This document shows positions 21,683 to 33,199 of a stretch of 64,000 nt of DNA, piece by piece. The DNA is from Macrothele yani (lineage: Eukaryota; Arthropoda; Arachnida; Araneae; Macrothelidae). The translations under genes and the position numbers were made by a program. The notes under the pieces were generated by a model. That model was not told where the DNA came from. It ran no database searches and saw only the letters and a list, made by a program, of their open reading frames with translations. The first letter of the stretch is position 1, and every line of letters begins with the position of its first letter. The stretch is taken from the NCBI GenBank assembly GCA_039090855.1, contig CM077011.1, positions 21,639,001 through 21,703,000 of the forward strand, given 5' to 3'.

Positions 21683-22998
21683 AATATATATATCATATAA
21701 ACACCCAGATCTGCCTGTTTCTATGGAACGCTTGACGTCACAACAACTTTTGCATTTTTACACAAGGCTATCGCATGTATTTAGTACATTAACACAGACC
21801 ATAACCATATGTTTCATCTAAACGTTTGCATTGTTGTGCCATCACTTCTTGACCAATTCGTGTGTGCTCTCGCGATACCAAAATGATTGCCTGCTATATA
21901 ACAACACGTGATCACTTTTAGATGCCAATGTGATAGCGTGCTAATTTAAAAACGTTGGATCATCTAATTTAAAGACATTGGATTATCAATTTATCGAGTT
22001 CTTTTCATCCTATCTACAAAATTAAAATTAAAATCTTAATATCATGGTAAGTTACGTTTGTATTTTAATTTAATTTAACACAGTTCGGATATTAATTTGC
22101 ACGCTTTAATTATTGTTTTTACTTTTTTAATTTAACTAATTGTACGAGTTTAATGGTGATTATATTATACATTTTGCAAAATACCGATCTACCTAAATGC
22201 TCTAACCTACAATAAAAACTGAAATCTTGCGATGTCGAAGTGAGCAAAATTGCATCTAAAAACAGATGTCGCCCCAACAGCACATTGCCGATAATTTAGA
22301 CAGTTCCGATTTGTAATACCAAATGTCGCATTATTTTGTAAAAAAAGCTTTGATATAAAGTTTTAAACTAACCGTCGAATAGGAGAGTCTCAAACAAGCC
22401 GTGAAGGGAACAACAAGTGTGCTGGAGAAAAAGTCATTTAACGAGAAAAATCAAAGTAGAAGTTAAGTTTACACGGAAACAACTGAACCAGAAAGAAAAT
22501 TGTCAAACAACAACAAATATTTCTCACATAACGTTTATTTATTGTGAGGTCTTCATGGAAAAAAATAGCATATAATTTTCAGTTCTAACATAAATGGGTT
22601 CTTTCTATACAAGTTTTTACTATACTACCTCACAAAAAAAAGCCGCCGTCTATTTGATTTGTTTTCAATCTACTTAATTTAAAAATTTCACCGTGTCAGG
22701 ACGGGCCATTGGCTAGTTGATTTAATAGTATGTAATCTTCATTTTATTTCATTATAACCACTGATAATATTTCACTAATTATATGGGCCCGGGTTACAAT
22801 CACGAACGGCGCAGGCCTGCGTGTTTGTCTTTCAGCGCGGTGACTCTTTCCTTTCCCAGGAACTAATGTGGATGACTGCTTGAAAAGCTCAGAGTTATTT
22901 CATAGTGGAATTTAAAAAAAAAAACTTGAGTGTATTGCCTTTGAGAAAACAATACGCTCTGAGAGAGGAGCCAGATTCGTTTTTCACGGTTGTACATA
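21683..22998. other. No gene seen
   Basis: AT-rich, low-complexity sequence with no recognisable coding block, RNA gene or repeat boundary. Confidence 0.45.
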
Positions 22999-24555
22999 CA
23001 CTCATGTCCAAAAATTAAGGATCACTTTTATTTTCATAGCATACTTTTATTCCGACTGGGTGTGGATGAAAACATTTTAATACGAAGTAAACAAACATAA
23101 AATGGATATGTGTACCTATAAATGAGCCTGCATTTGTGCTTATTACAATAACAGGAAATTGATAAAAGAACAAAGCCATACCATTTTCTGACATTGGCTC
23201 ACAATAACAAAAATTGGAAAAAAAAAACCAACCCCTTCATGGATCAGTGTAATAGTCCGCCGGTGACTGCAACACATGATTAGCATCGATGGTCTATGTT
23301 TGTTTTCAAGAGATTATCCAGAAAATCCCGAGGAAGGTTTCCCGATCCTTCTTTCAACACCATCACCAAATCATTTTTGGTGTCAGGTGGTAGATTGCGT
23401 TTAGCAATGAGTCTCAAGCATTTTCGATTGAATCCATGTCGGATGAGTACGCAGGCCACTCCATTCGTTTGATCCGCTCGCTCACCCATAGTTCTTCAAC
23501 ACATAATGATCGATGAGGACGGGCGTTATCTTCCATTGCGACGAAATAATTTCCCCTCTGAATCACGTAACAGCCTAGCACGTTTAAAAATGACCTCTTC
23601 ACAATAACGCTGGGCATTCATTGACCTTTTCTTTAGAACTAACAGCTCTGCACCCCCATTGATCGTTATCCTACATCAGACTATTACTCCACTACCCCTG
23701 TAATGGTCGATTTGCACGATGCTTCTGGCTGAATAAGCAGTGTAGAGTTCTCGGCAGATGTATTGCCGCCTAGAATCATGGGATAAGCAAAATTAGCTTT
23801 CTTCTGTTAGCAAGTCATTGGCCCATTACTCTTCACTTCATGTGGAGTGTTCACGACCCTATTGATAGCGAGGTGGTTTGCGTGCTGGGGTCAGTGGAAC
23901 ACACTCTACAGGCTTCCGGGCGTACAATTACAAATTATTCAAACGCCTTGACACGATGTGACGCGATATTTTGGTACTCGTATTTGATACCAGCTGTTTT
24001 TCTAACTTTCCACCAGTCATTCGACAAGATCTTTTAACCGTTTCAACAAGATAACGATCTTGTGATGAGGTAGTTTCGCGTGGTCGATTACTGCTGAACA
24101 TTCTCGTAGCTGAAGAGAATTCAGAGAATTCTGTCCAGAGAATTGTTTCCAGATCTGTGATACTACGCTCTGGGCAATTCCTATTTCCTTTGCTACGTCT
24201 TTTGTTGTCAGCCATTCTTCCAGTTTAACAACAATTCGACCTGGGGTAAAATCCTTCAGATGTACTCTTTTAGATGTACTACACGTCGCCATAACAATAA
24301 AAAACGGCCGATCCGTACTTCAACACCAACAAAACAAACAATTTCTTCCCTTTCACGCTTCAGCTTTTATCGAGGACCGTCAGTACAAGTAGTCACGTGA
24401 TCCCTGACAGTTTGCATATGACCAAACACTCTCTCTCTCTTTCTCCCTCTCACGTGCCCCGATTATGTCACAGTATTTATACCTCTAAACAAAAACAGCT
24501 CGCGAGTCCGAAATTGGGTCTTTTATAGTTAATCCTTAATTTTTGTACATGAATG
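22999..24555 (-). mobile_element. Tc1-like element (DD34E), degraded
   Basis: Perfectly placed ends: TA (22997-22998) then CACTCATGTCCAAAAATTAA on the left; on the right, read inward, CATTCATGTACAAAAATTAA after TA (24556-24557). Minus-strand coding remnants include an N-terminal HTH (24017-24292: 'GRIVVKLEEWLTTKDVAKEI' then 'GIAQSVVSQIWKQF') and a catalytic block (23414-23617: 'MEDNARPHRSLCVEELW' to 'WPAYSSDMDSIENA'). The second Asp and the Glu are 34 residues apart. The segments are in different frames and the first-Asp region is poorly preserved. Length 1557 bp. Confidence 0.85.
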
Positions 24556-24824
24556 TACTCTCTCTGCAGGTTCGTTATTGCGTGTATCAACTATCCATTG
24601 ATAATTAGCAGCACACTGAGTAATAGTTGTAAAGTGCGTCGAATAAATATAGAGAAAGAACAAATTCTCGAATAAAAAAGAAACAACAAAGAACTGAAAT
24701 GTACACCTCACATTATAGCAAGAATAGAATACACCTGATATTATAGCTAGCAAGAAGCAGCTGGACATTAGTTTGACGGGAACATAACAATTCCAACACC
24801 AAGTACAAGAGAAAAGCAGAAATA

Positions 24825-26046
24825 CGCTGTCTCAAAAATATAAAGACTTACTAGTTATGAGCACCTCTAGCATGAATAGTGGAGCCCTTGCTCTGAAAAA
24901 CACTGAAAACCCGATTGGGCATGCTGTCCACCAAGTGATTTAAGTGTTCTGGACGGAGTGCGTACCAGCTTCGTTCAATCCGCTCTTTGAATGCCTCCAC
25001 ACTTGAGAACGGCCGCCCATTCGCATACATTTCACGAGCTAAGATACCCCAGAGGTTCAGATTTGGAACGGCAGTCCAATCGCATACAAATCACGAGCTA
25101 AGATACCCCAGAGGTTCAGATTTGGACTGAGTGCTGGCCAATCCATTACGGTCACATGATCAGTGTTAAACCAGATTTTCGTTGATGCAGACCGATGGAT
25201 AGAGACATTGTCTTGCTGGAACACATAATCAACTCCCGCTAGAGTTTCAGAAGGTGGCTGCTGAGTATGCCCTGATGCGTTTCGGAGTTTTGCCTGCCTT
25301 GCAGTAAAGAGATATCCATTGTGTCCCATTAAACCAAAAGTTCCACAGACCATCACATATCCCTTTCCTTTCTGTCTGCTGAAGAAGGTGCGTGGCTCGC
25401 GTCTTAAATCATGCCAATAGCAGTTCCAAACATCAGGGCCCTCTAGGTTGAACTACTTCTTATCGGAGAAAATAGTTGTGATCCACTCATCCGTCCAGTG
25501 CATATGGCTGCTGGCTCATAACCATCTAGCTTCCTCGTGGCTCCGCGTGAGGTGTGGAAATAGGGGCATTTTACAAAGCACATTATTGAGACTTTCCTTG
25601 ATTCGTCGATGAACTGTGTCCGTTGAGACGGTGACACCAAGAAACCGAAAAATGTGGAGTAGTGATATCCTTTGGGTTGAAGCTAAACGCATGATGGCAC
25701 GATCATCTCGTTTGGTTGTTATTCGAGGCCTTTCAGGACGTTTTCTGGCAGTGGACACACCGCGTTTCGACAAAGTATTATAAATGACTCATCTTGTCTT
25801 CCGGATGGCTTTACAAATTTTCGCTACAGGCAATCTATTTGCTCTCAGTCTCTAAATGTGCACCTCCTAACCAGAAAGTTGACTGTTTGCGTGGCATTTT
25901 GGCAAGTGTATGACTGACGGCAGGTCCTCTGTCTTTTGTAGGCTGGACCAAATTACGGCACATACACGTACGTACAACATGCTAATTTGTACATCTCATT
26001 TGCATGTGGCTACTTTACATAGTTGTCTTTATATTTATGAGACACC
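24825..26046 (-). mobile_element. Tc1-like element with deleted catalytic Glu
   Basis: Ends: TA (24823-24824) then CGCTGTCTCAAAAATATAAA on the left; on the right, read inward, GGTGTCTCATAAATATAAAG before TA (26047-26048). Minus-strand remnants: an HTH/linker (25516-25773: 'RPERPRITTKRDDRAIMRLA') and a catalytic part (25057-25356: 'VDYVFQQDNVSIHRSASTK' then 'DWPALSPNLNLWGILARDL'). Where related transposases have Pro-Ile-Glu-Asn before LWG, four residues are missing, removing the catalytic Glu. A local duplication (25021-25126) follows. Clearly inactive. Confidence 0.82.
25021..25126. repeat. 47-bp partial tandem duplication inside a transposase gene
   Basis: Segment 25021-25067 recurs at 25080-25126, offset 59 bp, nearly identical (shared core CGAGCTAAGATACCCCAGAG). 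Both copies already lack the PIEN codons, so the deletion came before the duplication. Confidence 0.9.
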
Positions 26047-26339
26047 TAAAATTACAGTATTTCACTTTGTGGTGTTCTTTTCACACAATCCGGTCATCTC
26101 GATGGAACGAAACGTTTGTTGTAGGGTTGTGTCTGTTCAGGTACCACATCAGCTTCCTACCTGCATTTGCACTGCGTTAACGGCGCAAATTGGACTGTCT
26201 CTATATTTATGCGATGCACCTTATTATGAGTTGCAACAAGTGACGAATTCTTGGATACACGGTAGCTACTGAGAAAGGACGAAACGACGCTTAGATACTT
26301 AAAAGAAAGGCTTAATGCTTTATTTCAGTCTAGGGAAAT

Positions 26340-27260
26340 GGTGGCGAACCGTTTTGGGAGTGCATGCCGAAATTGGTGGTAATTTTCTAAAATTATCTCC
26401 CGCGAACCCATAGTAATTTCGAGCAGCAAATAAGACTTAAAAGAGCAATGATCTTCGTTCGATTTAGCCATGCTCATACATCCTGTCAATCATACACAAC
26501 AGAATAAAAATACAAGAACAGTGAAACCAATGCCAAGCTTTTAGTTCTATTATTAAAAGTGATGTGTCTACCAGAATTTAAAAACGTGTCATATGACGTC
26601 ACATATTTCCGCAATAGGCCAGATGGCTCCAAGCTGGGGTTAAACGTCTTCTGTAAGTAATTCTCACTGCTCTAGTCATCGCTCAAAAGGAGAGGGATTA
26701 AACCAGCAGTACCGTCCCCTCCCCTTCCTTCCTTCTGGTTCGTAGAGAGAGGTAATCGAGCGTTATATCGTGGTCTCTGAAACCTCCGATCTTCATTTGT
26801 TGACAAATGCCTTTTCGAATTACGACCTAGGAGAATAATTTTGTGATCCTTCTTAGACGAACCGAGCGAACTGTCATCTTCTGGCTCTCTGGCAGATCAG
26901 ATCAGATCATATGTAGAGGATTTTAGGAAGGGAGTGTCTGACCTCAGGTCTTAAACAAACCTTAGAAATAGGAAGCTGGGAGATTTGTGCTAGAGTGCCA
27001 GATAGGAAAGTGACACGGAAGCGAGGTAGAGGTAGAAAGGGGGAGGAAGACGCCCTTATTTATTACCGGAGGGCCAGTACCCTGGGTGGCTCTCTGGCAG
27101 GAGGACCTCTTCTGGGTCACTTCCTCCGAAGACGCATTAAGCTGAAATAACATGTCTTTTTCTGCCGTTATTGTAATTCCCTGCTTCCAAAACTGGAAAA
27201 ATATTCCTGAGTAACAGCTGCTTCATTTCGCAGAAATGGTAATCATTATATATTTAGTGA
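26340..27260 (+). repeat. Unclassified interspersed repeat, copy X
   Basis: Shares several collinear blocks with 51960-52600 in the same orientation, including CTCNCGCGAMCCCATRGTAAT-like sequence near 26400, AAAACGTGTCATA near 26584, GCATTAAGCTGAA near 27133 and AACWGCTGCTTCATTT-like sequence near 27215. No protein is recognisable. The type is unknown; a non-autonomous hAT-like element is one possibility. A truncated SINE (26896-27086) sits inside it. Confidence 0.6.
26896..27086 (-). mobile_element. SINE family 2, 5'-truncated copy
   Basis: Matches the 3' two-thirds of the SINE at 48672-48984 on the opposite strand and ends in TGATC repeats (here GATCA at 26896-26910). A 14-bp direct repeat, TGGCTCTCTGGCAG, flanks it at 26882-26895 and 27087-27100. 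That marks the precise target duplication. The tRNA-like head is missing. Confidence 0.88.
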
Positions 27261-28883
27261 TATATTTTGAGTGTGGTTAAAGGAATCACGTGCCATCGAA
27301 AAAAAAAAAAAAAACTTTCGAGTGCCACAATTTCAACAGTGGTTTACAGGATCTCATAAAACAGACATAATTCAGTTTCTTTCGATGAAACGATGCCAAG
27401 TGCTATAAACCTGGCTCTCAGCCTTTGCTCGAAGGCAATTTTCAAGTGCCTGAAATTACTTTTCTAACTTTAACAGAATTTATTTTAGCCTTATAGGAGA
27501 GCCCCTCGAAAAGTTTGAAAAAGAGAAGTTCGAAATAACGTAAGCCATTTATTTTTATTTATTTATTAATCTAAATTGAGTTGGTTTATAAGAAAATAGT
27601 TCTCTTTTAGAGCTGTCAGGGTGGGATCTCGATAACTTTTAATTTAGAGAGAACGCAGAGCTCTGCGAAACCGCTTGAAGTGAAATATAACTACGTTACT
27701 ATCATATTTCTAGTGAATGTCATGCCTTATTTTATCTTTTGAACATTATTCAATTTCTGAAACAAGGTCTATCGGTTCAAGAGTATAATTAACAGTATAA
27801 CCTAAAGCTACTTCAAAAGCTGGAAAGATCCCTGATGCAACAGGAGCCAGTGCCCTATTTCTCGAAATTGTGCTTTTAATTAAATCTCTTCGTTCCATCA
27901 TTCAAGCAGCTATTCGCTAATCAAGGGCAATCGATCGGCTAGTTCTTTCGATTGTTTGATCTTTTCCTGATGTCGAACTATTTGGATCGCCAGCTTTTCT
28001 GTTCTTTAGGAACATCCTTCGGGCCATTCCTAAATCATTAAACCACAAGATCAGGATTTCTTTTTGTATGTCTCCTTTTTTTTTCGATTTAACGACTACC
28101 TGGAGCATTGACGTCTAACTTAGGAATCGTCGACATTCCCCTAACGAAACGCTGTTGAGTCCAGACAATGCGCAGAGCTATAAGAGAATTGAGACACAAA
28201 TATGTTTGTAACAAGTTGGCGCAAAATTTCCTGCCTTATATGTAAATTGCTAGTACGTAATATATATTGAAATTTAGGACTGTATTGATATACGAGTACC
28301 ATTTATTTAGGTCTCAAGATACAGGCCTTTATGCTGGGCTGAATGAAAAAATTTAAGGAGCGATCGGCTCATTTGTTTCCAGAAGGGGGCTCCATTGGTT
28401 GCTGGGAAACATGTTTAAATAAAAACAGCTTTTAATGATAAAAAAGCGTTGTTCCGTATTTACTATTTAGTCGGCTGGAAGAAATTAAATCGGACGTAGG
28501 AACATTGATTGCCTGAAAACAGCTCGAACAAATATATTTGCTTCCTAAGCAGTTGACCAAACGCAACTAAACAAAACGCTCTGCTGCAAACACTCCTGCG
28601 CATCAGAAAGCAGAGCTTTTCCATTAGTTTTGGTACACAAAGTAGTTATTCAGGGAGAAGATTTAGATTAGTCTTTTCTTAACGATTACTTACCAATACG
28701 GTTATAAAGAACCAAATAATGGCGAAGGAATATGTTTTAGCCACTTGTTCTTACCCAGTGGTATGATGTCCGTGTCAGGGGAAGTAGCTTTGCCCCATCA
28801 TGCCGTTGGTCATGCGACAAAGTATAAGAGGCATTAAGAAGTGCTTCCGTCCATTGATATATTTATGGTTGATACATTTGATA
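27261..28883. other. No gene; possible SINE tail fragment
   Basis: AT-rich, with poly-A at about 27300. At about 28074-28112 a T-run followed by TTTAACGACTACCTGGAGCA resembles the 3' end of SINE family 1 in minus orientation. No other feature seen. Confidence 0.4.
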
Positions 28884-29102
28884 CAAGGCCGACTAGAAAA
28901 CACAAAGGCATGACACAGAGATGAGTTTTCTCTTTTGGTGACGTCACGCCGAAACCAAAGCTTATGTTTGGTTTCCAACGCTGTCATGTATGACGTCAAA
29001 CACGACACCGACATATCAACCCATAAAACATGGGAGTGACGTCACAAACGCAGGGAACTCATCTCTCTAATGTCATGGCCTTGTGCTTTCTAGAAGGCCT
29101 TG
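28884..29102. mobile_element. MITE-like element with about 45-bp terminal inverted repeats
   Basis: The left end 28884-28927 (CAAGGCCGACTAGAAAACAC...) is matched by the reverse complement of 29056-29102 (CAAGGCCTTCTAGAAAGCAC...). The 128-bp centre has no coding capacity and holds three TGACGTCA-type sites (about 28939, 28990, 29037). Target duplication not resolved; superfamily unknown. Confidence 0.7.
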
Positions 29103-29195
29103 TTAGAGGTGACTGGGGAAAAGAAATAGTTTTGCATTTGCTTTCGTGAAACTCGGCCGCTATGTGAAAATCTTTGTTCGGACCACGAATAAAAT

Positions 29196-29520
29196 GTTGG
29201 GCACCCCGTGCTCTAGGTGCATAGGCCACTTAAAGCGTTAAGAGTAATAACTTCGCTATGAACTGACAAAAATATTAGAAATGTTAGTCCTCAAATCTGC
29301 AAAATTACTGATTTCATCGAAGAGCAGCACATGCAGGTCCTCGTTGTTTTCGTTCGTTAACTTTCAAGCTCATAAAAACATGAGTCCATTATTAGATACT
29401 AATTCTGATGCGCACTTATCGTCTACATCAGGGGTCAGCAAACGTTTTTCGTAAGGGGCCAAATAGTACATTTTTTTCGGCTCCGCGGGACAAGACTCAG
29501 ACTCTAGGATATTTATGTAG
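29196..29520. other. Possible hAT terminal remnants
   Basis: GTTGGGCACCCCGTG at about 29197 and CAGGGGTCAGCAAACG at 29429-29444 both resemble hAT termini of the CAGGGGTSNNCAA type. A minus-strand fragment at 30908-31111 could be the associated coding remnant. This rests on terminus appearance only. Confidence 0.3.
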
Positions 29521-29577
29521 ATATTTATTTCTGTTTTCTTGTTGTTTAAGTAGGCAGGCCTACTTAAATAACAAATA

Positions 29578-30772
29578 CACTGGCGGAAAGTGAAAAAAGA
29601 ACACCAAGAAGGAGACGTCTGATACCAACGGAATTTATACAGCATAATAACGGAATACAGAAGATAACGTGATCAAAACATTACGGCAAATTACAGCTGT
29701 ATTTGCTGGTAAACTGAGAAATAACATTTCCATGTAACATGGTTAGTACGAGGTTGAACCGACATGAACTGCGTCACACTGTGTAATTCTTTCATGGAGT
29801 CTGGCGTACAGATGTTGGATGTAAGTTTGGGGTATTGAGTTCCAAGCATCCTCAACCTGGACGCGTAAATCGGGGATGGTCGCGGCCGGCCGTCGAGACC
29901 GGATAAGTCGTTGTCCCATAAAATCCCACATGTGCTCAATGGGGGACAAATCCGGTGAACGTGCAGGCCATGAAAGTTGTCTCACACCCTGAAGTGCATG
30001 TTGCGTTGCACGTGCCGTGTATGGGCGTGCGTTATTTTTCTGGAAAACACCACGATGAACCGACCTTACAAATGGCACAAGAACGGGCTCAATGATGTTG
30101 TTGATGTAAAAGGTGCTGTTTAACGTACCCGGTACAAACACTAGTTTGTACGGGAGTGATAGCTGATCGCTCCCCACACCAGGAGACCAGGTGTAGTAGG
30201 CCCTGGTTGCGGATTGTTTGCACAGTAACCTCACGTGCAACGGCAGCTCGGATTTGCGTCGCAGCGGATGTTCTGCTTGACAACGCCGCTCTTTTTATGC
30301 GCCGATCGGTCCACTTATCAGTCCGTCTGTGACTCCCAGTTCCACGTCTTCTCGTGTAGGAATGTTCCTGGGAGTATCTACGCCACCATCGTACCACCAC
30401 CAATACTTCCAGTCCAATTCGTTCCACAATACGACGATACGACCACCCAGCCTCGCGGAGTCCGACTAGACGAGCTCTCTCAAAGTCCGATAACTGCTGA
30501 AATCGTACACGTCTTCCATGTCCAGTCAGTGTAGCTTCTTAAGAGCCTTCGCACGTGTCCGTACGCCGACGACTAGATACATTCACTTCGCCGTACTCCT
30601 TAAATACCACCGACGATAATTTGCATATTATGCCGTGCTGTGGCGTAAGCGCTCACTGGTTGGTCCCGAAATTAACATCACACCTACGTAAACTCGACCC
30701 CATTAACATATGTAAATTTCATGATCGTCCGCCAATTCCTTCTCGGTGTTCTTTTTTCACGTTCCGCCAGTG
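29578..30772 (-). mobile_element. DD32E Tc1-like element, copy A (internally deleted)
   Basis: TIRs begin CACTGGCGGAAAGTGAAAAA on the left and CACTGGCGGAACGTGAAAAA from the right, flanked by TA (29576-29577 and 30773-30774). Compared with copies B and C it lacks about 235 bp around 30195-30210, which encode the region of the first catalytic Asp. The remaining frame 29743-30240 has 'VFQKNNARPYTARATQHAL' (second Asp replaced by Asn) and 'DLSPIEHMWD' (Glu kept). It sits next to hAT-like sequence. Confidence 0.92.
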
Positions 30773-30816
30773 TAGTATGTAAACTAAAAAATACGAAATA
30801 ATAATAATAATAATAA

Positions 30817-30930
30817 GTAGACTAAAAAGGAATAATAAGTAGACTAAAAAGGAATAACAAGTAGACTAAAAAGGAATAATAAGTAGACTAACGAAATAAC
30901 GTAATAATCATGATAAGTAGACTAAAAAGA
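30817..30930. repeat. 22-bp tandem repeat, 4 units plus a diverged one
   Basis: GTAGACTAAAAAGGAATAA units start at 30817, 30839, 30861 and 30883 (22 bp apart), preceded by an (AAT)n run, with a further GTAGAC at 30917. Confidence 0.9.
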
Positions 30931-31111
30931 CTACAGTTGTTTGAAATATAGCTCTACTAATAAGAAGAACAGCAATGCTTTTTTGGGATAACATTTCATC
31001 AAATTGGGGCTCAATGTAAGTTCTCACTAACATTAAAATTGATTGCGAATGTTCATCTGTTAATGCTGAATCTATATTGAAATCCATTCTTAGAGCTCGA
31101 GGGCCGTACAA
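30908..31111 (-). pseudogene. Possible hAT-type transposase fragment
   Basis: A 67-codon minus-strand frame contains 'MDFNIDSALTDEHSQSILM' and 'YIEPQFDEMLSQK', loosely like the C-terminal end of ZBED/hAT-derived proteins. No zinc finger, catalytic residue or terminal repeat is attached. Very tentative. Confidence 0.2.
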
Positions 31112-31221
31112 AAAGAAGCGATGAGCCGTAGTTTCCTTATCACTGTCTTACATCATAGCACAGGTCTGAAGAACATGGATCTATGAATCGTGGCTTTCAG
31201 CTGATGGTTCAAAGTTTTGAC

Positions 31222-31443
31222 CAACGTATTTTCTTTCATTAAGGGTTTAGCCACCACCGTCAGCAACTCGATGGGCCATAACCAGTCGCTAGTCCCTTAT
31301 TTAGGTCCACTGGTTCCAGGGAAGGGAGAGAGGCCAGTGCTATAAGACAAACGCAACACTCATGCCAAGCAGGATTCGAACCCAGATCTATCTCGGACGA
31401 ATGATCAGAAGCCTGCTCTTAGAACACTGCTGTACCGGTATGG
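31222..31443 (-). mobile_element. tRNA-derived SINE, family 1 (copy c, diverged)
   Basis: Full-length but with many substitutions relative to the other copies. The box B region still reads GGTTCGAATCC on the minus strand (about 31372-31382). No clear target duplication, consistent with greater age. Confidence 0.85.
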
Positions 31444-31916
31444 CTCAATGCAATTTAGTTCCAATTTTCAATGAAATGCAAGTCTCATACGTTCTGCACT
31501 AGTAAACAGGAAATATTTCTTTTTTGTCATTAAAAGGTACATAAATACGTTTCTCCTGATTTAAATAGAATTTTTATGATGTGTTGGAAATCGATTATCT
31601 ACCAAAGCCGAAATGCAGAATGTTCTATATGAGATAGTAAACCACAGGATGTGTCTGTGAGCGTCAGAAGCTTTCCGAACTGTGACCATGACTGCAGTAT
31701 TTAATAATAGATGGAGCTGTTACTCTTTCTGTGCCAGATTGACATGAAACTGTGAGTGAGTAATACGAAAGAGATAAAAAGAGCGCGCTCTGTTGATTTT
31801 CGTGCACCATTCTTTCACCAAAGGCAATAGGCAGGATTTAGTTTAGGGCATCGTCCCCAAAGCAACACATATAACGAGAATGATACAAAAGCTTAATAGT
31901 TTAAGAAAACCTTCCC
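31444..31916. other. No gene seen
   Basis: No recognisable coding or repeat structure between two SINE copies. Confidence 0.45.
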
Positions 31917-31927
31917 GAAGATGAGAT

Positions 31928-32152
31928 TTTTTTTTTTTTTTTTGATTGGAGGTTTAACGACCGCCGTGAGCAACTCAATGGGCTATAAGCAGTCGCCCGT
32001 CCCTAATTTAGGGTCACTGGTTCCAGGGAAGGGAGAGAGCCAGTGCCGTAAGACAAACACAACATCCATGCCTGACCGGGATTCGAACCCGGACCCCTTA
32101 CGGACGAATGATCAGAGGCCAACGCCTTAGACCACTGCGCCACCGGGGCGGC
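31928..32152 (-). mobile_element. tRNA-derived SINE, family 1 (copy d)
   Basis: Well preserved: tRNA-like head at the high end (box A-like TGGCGCAGTGGTCTAAGGCG, box B GGTTCGAATCC), body, and a poly-A tail of about 18 (T-run at low end). Target duplication GAAGATGAGAT at 31917-31927 and 32153-32163. Confidence 0.95.
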
Positions 32153-32519
32153 GAAGATGAGATCATCGTACGTGTATTATTTTAACGTACTGTCCCGAGG
32201 AAGAGGACAATCAAAAAGGAAGAAGGTAGCAGACAGTACCAAAGACAAAAAAAAAAAAAAAACTCGTGATGTATTTGTTGTTTCGTGTTCCAACCCAGCC
32301 GTAGGAACAATAAGGAAATTTGATTTTCGGTCACCACACAAGGGACAAGTAAAACTTGTGAGGATTGACTATAATTTAATATTTCATCCAAGAGAGCGGA
32401 GACCGTTAATGTTATTGCACAATCTTTAGGACCAGAATAGTATGCATGGTAGTTCAAGGTTCTACACCACTCAGGCGAGATCAATACAGACAAGTTAGTA
32501 AAATCATGCAATGCACTGA

Positions 32520-33130
32520 TTATGATACGCTTTCCAACATACCAGAAATCATTACTCAAGTTACCAAGATAATGGCTCTGGAATAAATTTCGCTCCTGTG
32601 GCCTGACCTCTGACCCCATTTCGATTATATTAAACAGAACTGGTTCAGTATACCTCAAGGAACAACATACCAGAAATCATTACTCAAGTTACCAAGATAA
32701 TGGCTCTGGAATAAATCTCGCTCCAGTGGCCTGACCTCTGACACCATTTCGATGATATTAAACAGAACTGGTTCAGTATACCTCCGGAACAACATACCAA
32801 AAGTTTGTCGCAATAGAAGCATGTTTAGTCAAGTTACGAGGATAATGGCTGTGGAATAAATCTCACTCCTGTGCCCTAACCTTTGACCCCATTTCGATGA
32901 TATTCAACAGAACCGGTTCAGTACATCTTCGGAAGAAAATGATAAAGTTTTGTCGCAATAGAAGTATTTTTACATAAGTTATGACGCATAAGAGCAACGG
33001 AATGAGTCCTGCTCCTATGTCCTGACCTTTGACCACATTTCATCCATTTTCAATAGGGTTCGTTCGCAGGTGGTCCCCTACTACATACTATTTCATCGAA
33101 ATCGAACCATTTTTACGTGAGGTATCGTGC
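32520..33130. repeat. Degenerate minisatellite, about 128-145 bp units, 4 copies
   Basis: The landmark AACAGAACTGGTTCAGTA (and variants) occurs at 32633, 32761 and 32906, with a weaker version near 33050, giving periods of 128, 145 and 145. Each unit also has a CCTGACCTYTGACCCCATTT block. The last unit ends in a CAGACAGACAGA run (33129-33171). The open frames across it are by-products. Confidence 0.8.
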
Positions 33131-33199
33131 AGACAGACAGAGAGGCTGGCAGGCAGACAGACAGACGGACAAAGCTGGTGCATATTCCCTTCTTCAACT

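Noticed and set aside
32182..32658. 158-codon minus-strand open frame
   Set aside because: Lies across the degenerate minisatellite and a poly-A/Lys-Phe run; no family similarity, so a by-product of repeat composition.
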